Of a DNA stretch of 64,000 nucleotides, positions 62,967 through 64,000 are shown piece by piece. Numbering within the stretch: the first letter of the stretch is position 1; every line of letters begins with the position of its first letter. The translations under genes were made by a program, and so were the position numbers. Source of the stretch: Methylomicrobium lacus LW14 (GTDB taxonomy: Bacteria > Pseudomonadota > Gammaproteobacteria > Methylococcales > Methylomonadaceae); assembly GCF_000527095.1 (NCBI RefSeq), contig NZ_AZUN01000001.1:3547501-3611500 (forward strand). The letters run 5' to 3'. The notes under the pieces are model-generated. The model searched no databases, was not told where the DNA came from, and saw only the letters and a program-made list of their open reading frames with translations.

Positions 62967-63737
62967 ATGTGCGGAATATGCGGTTGCGGCTCCACTGAGC
63001 CCAAACAGACTCACCGATTCGTGTTGAGCCAGGGTCACCACCACCATCAACATGACCATAGCCATGACGAGCCCGACGCCGGCCGCCTGGTCAGGATCGA
63101 GCAGGAATTGCTCGGCAAGAACAATGCCTACGCGATGCAAAACCGGGCGTACTTCAAGGAACACAATATTTTTGTGTTGAACCTGGTTTCCAGCCCCGGC
63201 GCCGGCAAAACGACCCTGCTGGTCGAAACGATCAAGACCTTGAAAGATCGGATTCCGATTGCGGTGATCGAAGGCGACCAGCAGACCGAACACGATGCCG
63301 ACCGCATCCGCGCCACCGGCACGCCGGCGGTGCAGATCAATACCGGCCGCGCCTGCCATCTCGATGCGCACGGCATCGGCCATGCGGTGATGGATCTGGG
63401 CGCGCAGGACAACAGCCTGCTCGCGATCGAAAATGTCGGCAATCTGGTCTGCCCGTCTTCGTTCGACCTGGGCGAGGCGCACAAGGTCGTGGTGCTGTCG
63501 GTGACCGAAGGCGACGACAAGCCGCTGAAATACCCGGACATGTTTCATGCCGCCGATCTGATGCTGATCAACAAGACCGATTTATTGCCGTATGTCGATT
63601 TCGACATCGAGCGCTGTATCGATTACGCGCGGCGGGTCAATCCGGATATCCAGATCATCCGGCTGTCATCGACCCAGGGCGAAAACTTTTCGGCCTGGAC
63701 GGATTGGCTGTTGGCTCAGATGCAGGCGCTTGCCTAA
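62967..63737 (+). CDS. hypB: nickel-insertion GTPase HypB
   Basis: The 256-residue protein starts MCGICGCG, has a His-rich nickel store (GHHHHQHDHSHDE) and the GTPase motifs SSPGAGKTT, EGDQQTEHDA and NKTDL. Thirteen bases after hypA. Confidence 0.96.
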   Translation: MCGICGCGSTEPKQTHRFVLSQGHHHHQHDHSHDEPDAGRLVRIEQELLGKNNAYAMQNRAYFKEHNIFVLNLVSSPGAGKTTLLVETIKTLKDRIPIAVIEGDQQTEHDADRIRATGTPAVQINTGRACHLDAHGIGHAVMDLGAQDNSLLAIENVGNLVCPSSFDLGEAHKVVVLSVTEGDDKPLKYPDMFHAADLMLINKTDLLPYVDFDIERCIDYARRVNPDIQIIRLSSTQGENFSAWTDWLLAQMQALA

Positions 63738-63738
63738 A

Positions 63739-63993
63739 ATGCCGATGAACACGATCCATTCAGACTATCCGGACAGAAAAAACGACGTGATTTGTCACTG
63801 TAGCGGAACGACTACACAGCAAATCATCAAACTTATCGACAATGGGGTCGACAATCTGGAAAGAATTTCGAGAATTACCGGGGCTAGTGCAGGCTGCGGG
63901 GCTTGTGAAACGGTAATACTGGAGTTGCTGACTGAATACCCTGGATTTAAAGCGGAATCAAATTCGCTTGCTGGACCCAAGATGTCTCTATAG
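63739..63993 (+). CDS. BFD-like [2Fe-2S] ferredoxin
   Basis: The 84-residue protein has CHCSGTTTQQIIKLIDNGV and SAGCGACETVILELL, the four-Cys pattern of bacterioferritin-associated-ferredoxin/NirB-type domains. It starts one base after the hypB stop (ATG 63739, or 63745), so it is in the operon. It may pass electrons or Fe-S clusters to hydrogenase maturation; the exact role is unknown. Confidence 0.8.
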   Translation: MPMNTIHSDYPDRKNDVICHCSGTTTQQIIKLIDNGVDNLERISRITGASAGCGACETVILELLTEYPGFKAESNSLAGPKMSL

Positions 63994-64000
63994 CAAGTAA

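Overview
The window reads as a chromosomal segment of a free-living gammaproteobacterium. TonB/ExbBD, YgiQ, MreB, exported retropepsin-like proteases, SCO proteins and a bidirectional [NiFe] hydrogenase all fit a methanotroph-like (Methylococcales) genome. That placement is an inference, because no methane- or methanol-oxidation gene lies in the window.

Layout. 0-5.5 kb: small unknown secreted proteins, debris of a duplicated gene family, and a large winged-helix/ATPase/TPR regulator whose reading frame breaks at a (GC)n tract. 5.5-10.3 kb: a minus-strand run tonB-exbB-exbD, then an ABC importer of the nitrate/sulfonate/taurine type, then a tiny exported repeat protein. 10.5-18 kb: a lipoprotein, an exported retropepsin-like protein, a membrane protein, a NIF3-like protein, and an Hsp70/DUF2760/exported-protein operon. 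18-21.3 kb: a spermidine-synthase-like gene coupled to ygiQ, then tRNA-Thr(UGU). 21.2-23.5 kb: a small segment bounded by copies of the tRNA 3' end and its downstream flank, holding a truncated RAYT transposase and a GDSL esterase. 23.7-33.2 kb: carbohydrate genes (GH13, sugar MFS porter, GH3), a solo mreB, two secreted proteins sharing an N-terminal motif, a DUF1016 relic and a haem-oxygenase-like diiron protein. 33.3-33.8 kb: an IS5/IS903-type remnant.

33.8-48.1 kb is the most unusual region. It holds a sensorless sigma-54 activator, a small winged-helix-like protein, a 52-residue ORF overlapping a 1796-residue animal-type haem peroxidase with RTX and ASH repeats, two related exported small proteins, a four-motif multicopper oxidase, a SCO-cytochrome c fusion and a second SCO protein. 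Haem peroxidase of MopA type plus multicopper oxidase plus sigma-54 control recalls known bacterial Mn(II)-oxidation systems, so this is proposed as a candidate extracellular metal or phenolic oxidation locus.

48.4-52.1 kb: a periplasmic glycerophosphodiesterase, a CZB-CBS fusion and an unknown protein. 52.4-64 kb: a complete group 3d-like NAD(P)-linked hydrogenase locus. hypF-hypC-hypD-hypE run on the minus strand, divergent from hoxF-hoxU-hoxY-(GDCCVxC protein)-hoxH-hoxW-hypA-hypB-BFD-like ferredoxin on the plus strand. The hox genes are tightly overlapped. The diaphorase (HoxFU) and hydrogenase (HoxYH) modules exchange electrons between NAD(H) and H2, HoxW trims HoxH, and HypA-F build the NiFe(CN)2CO centre.
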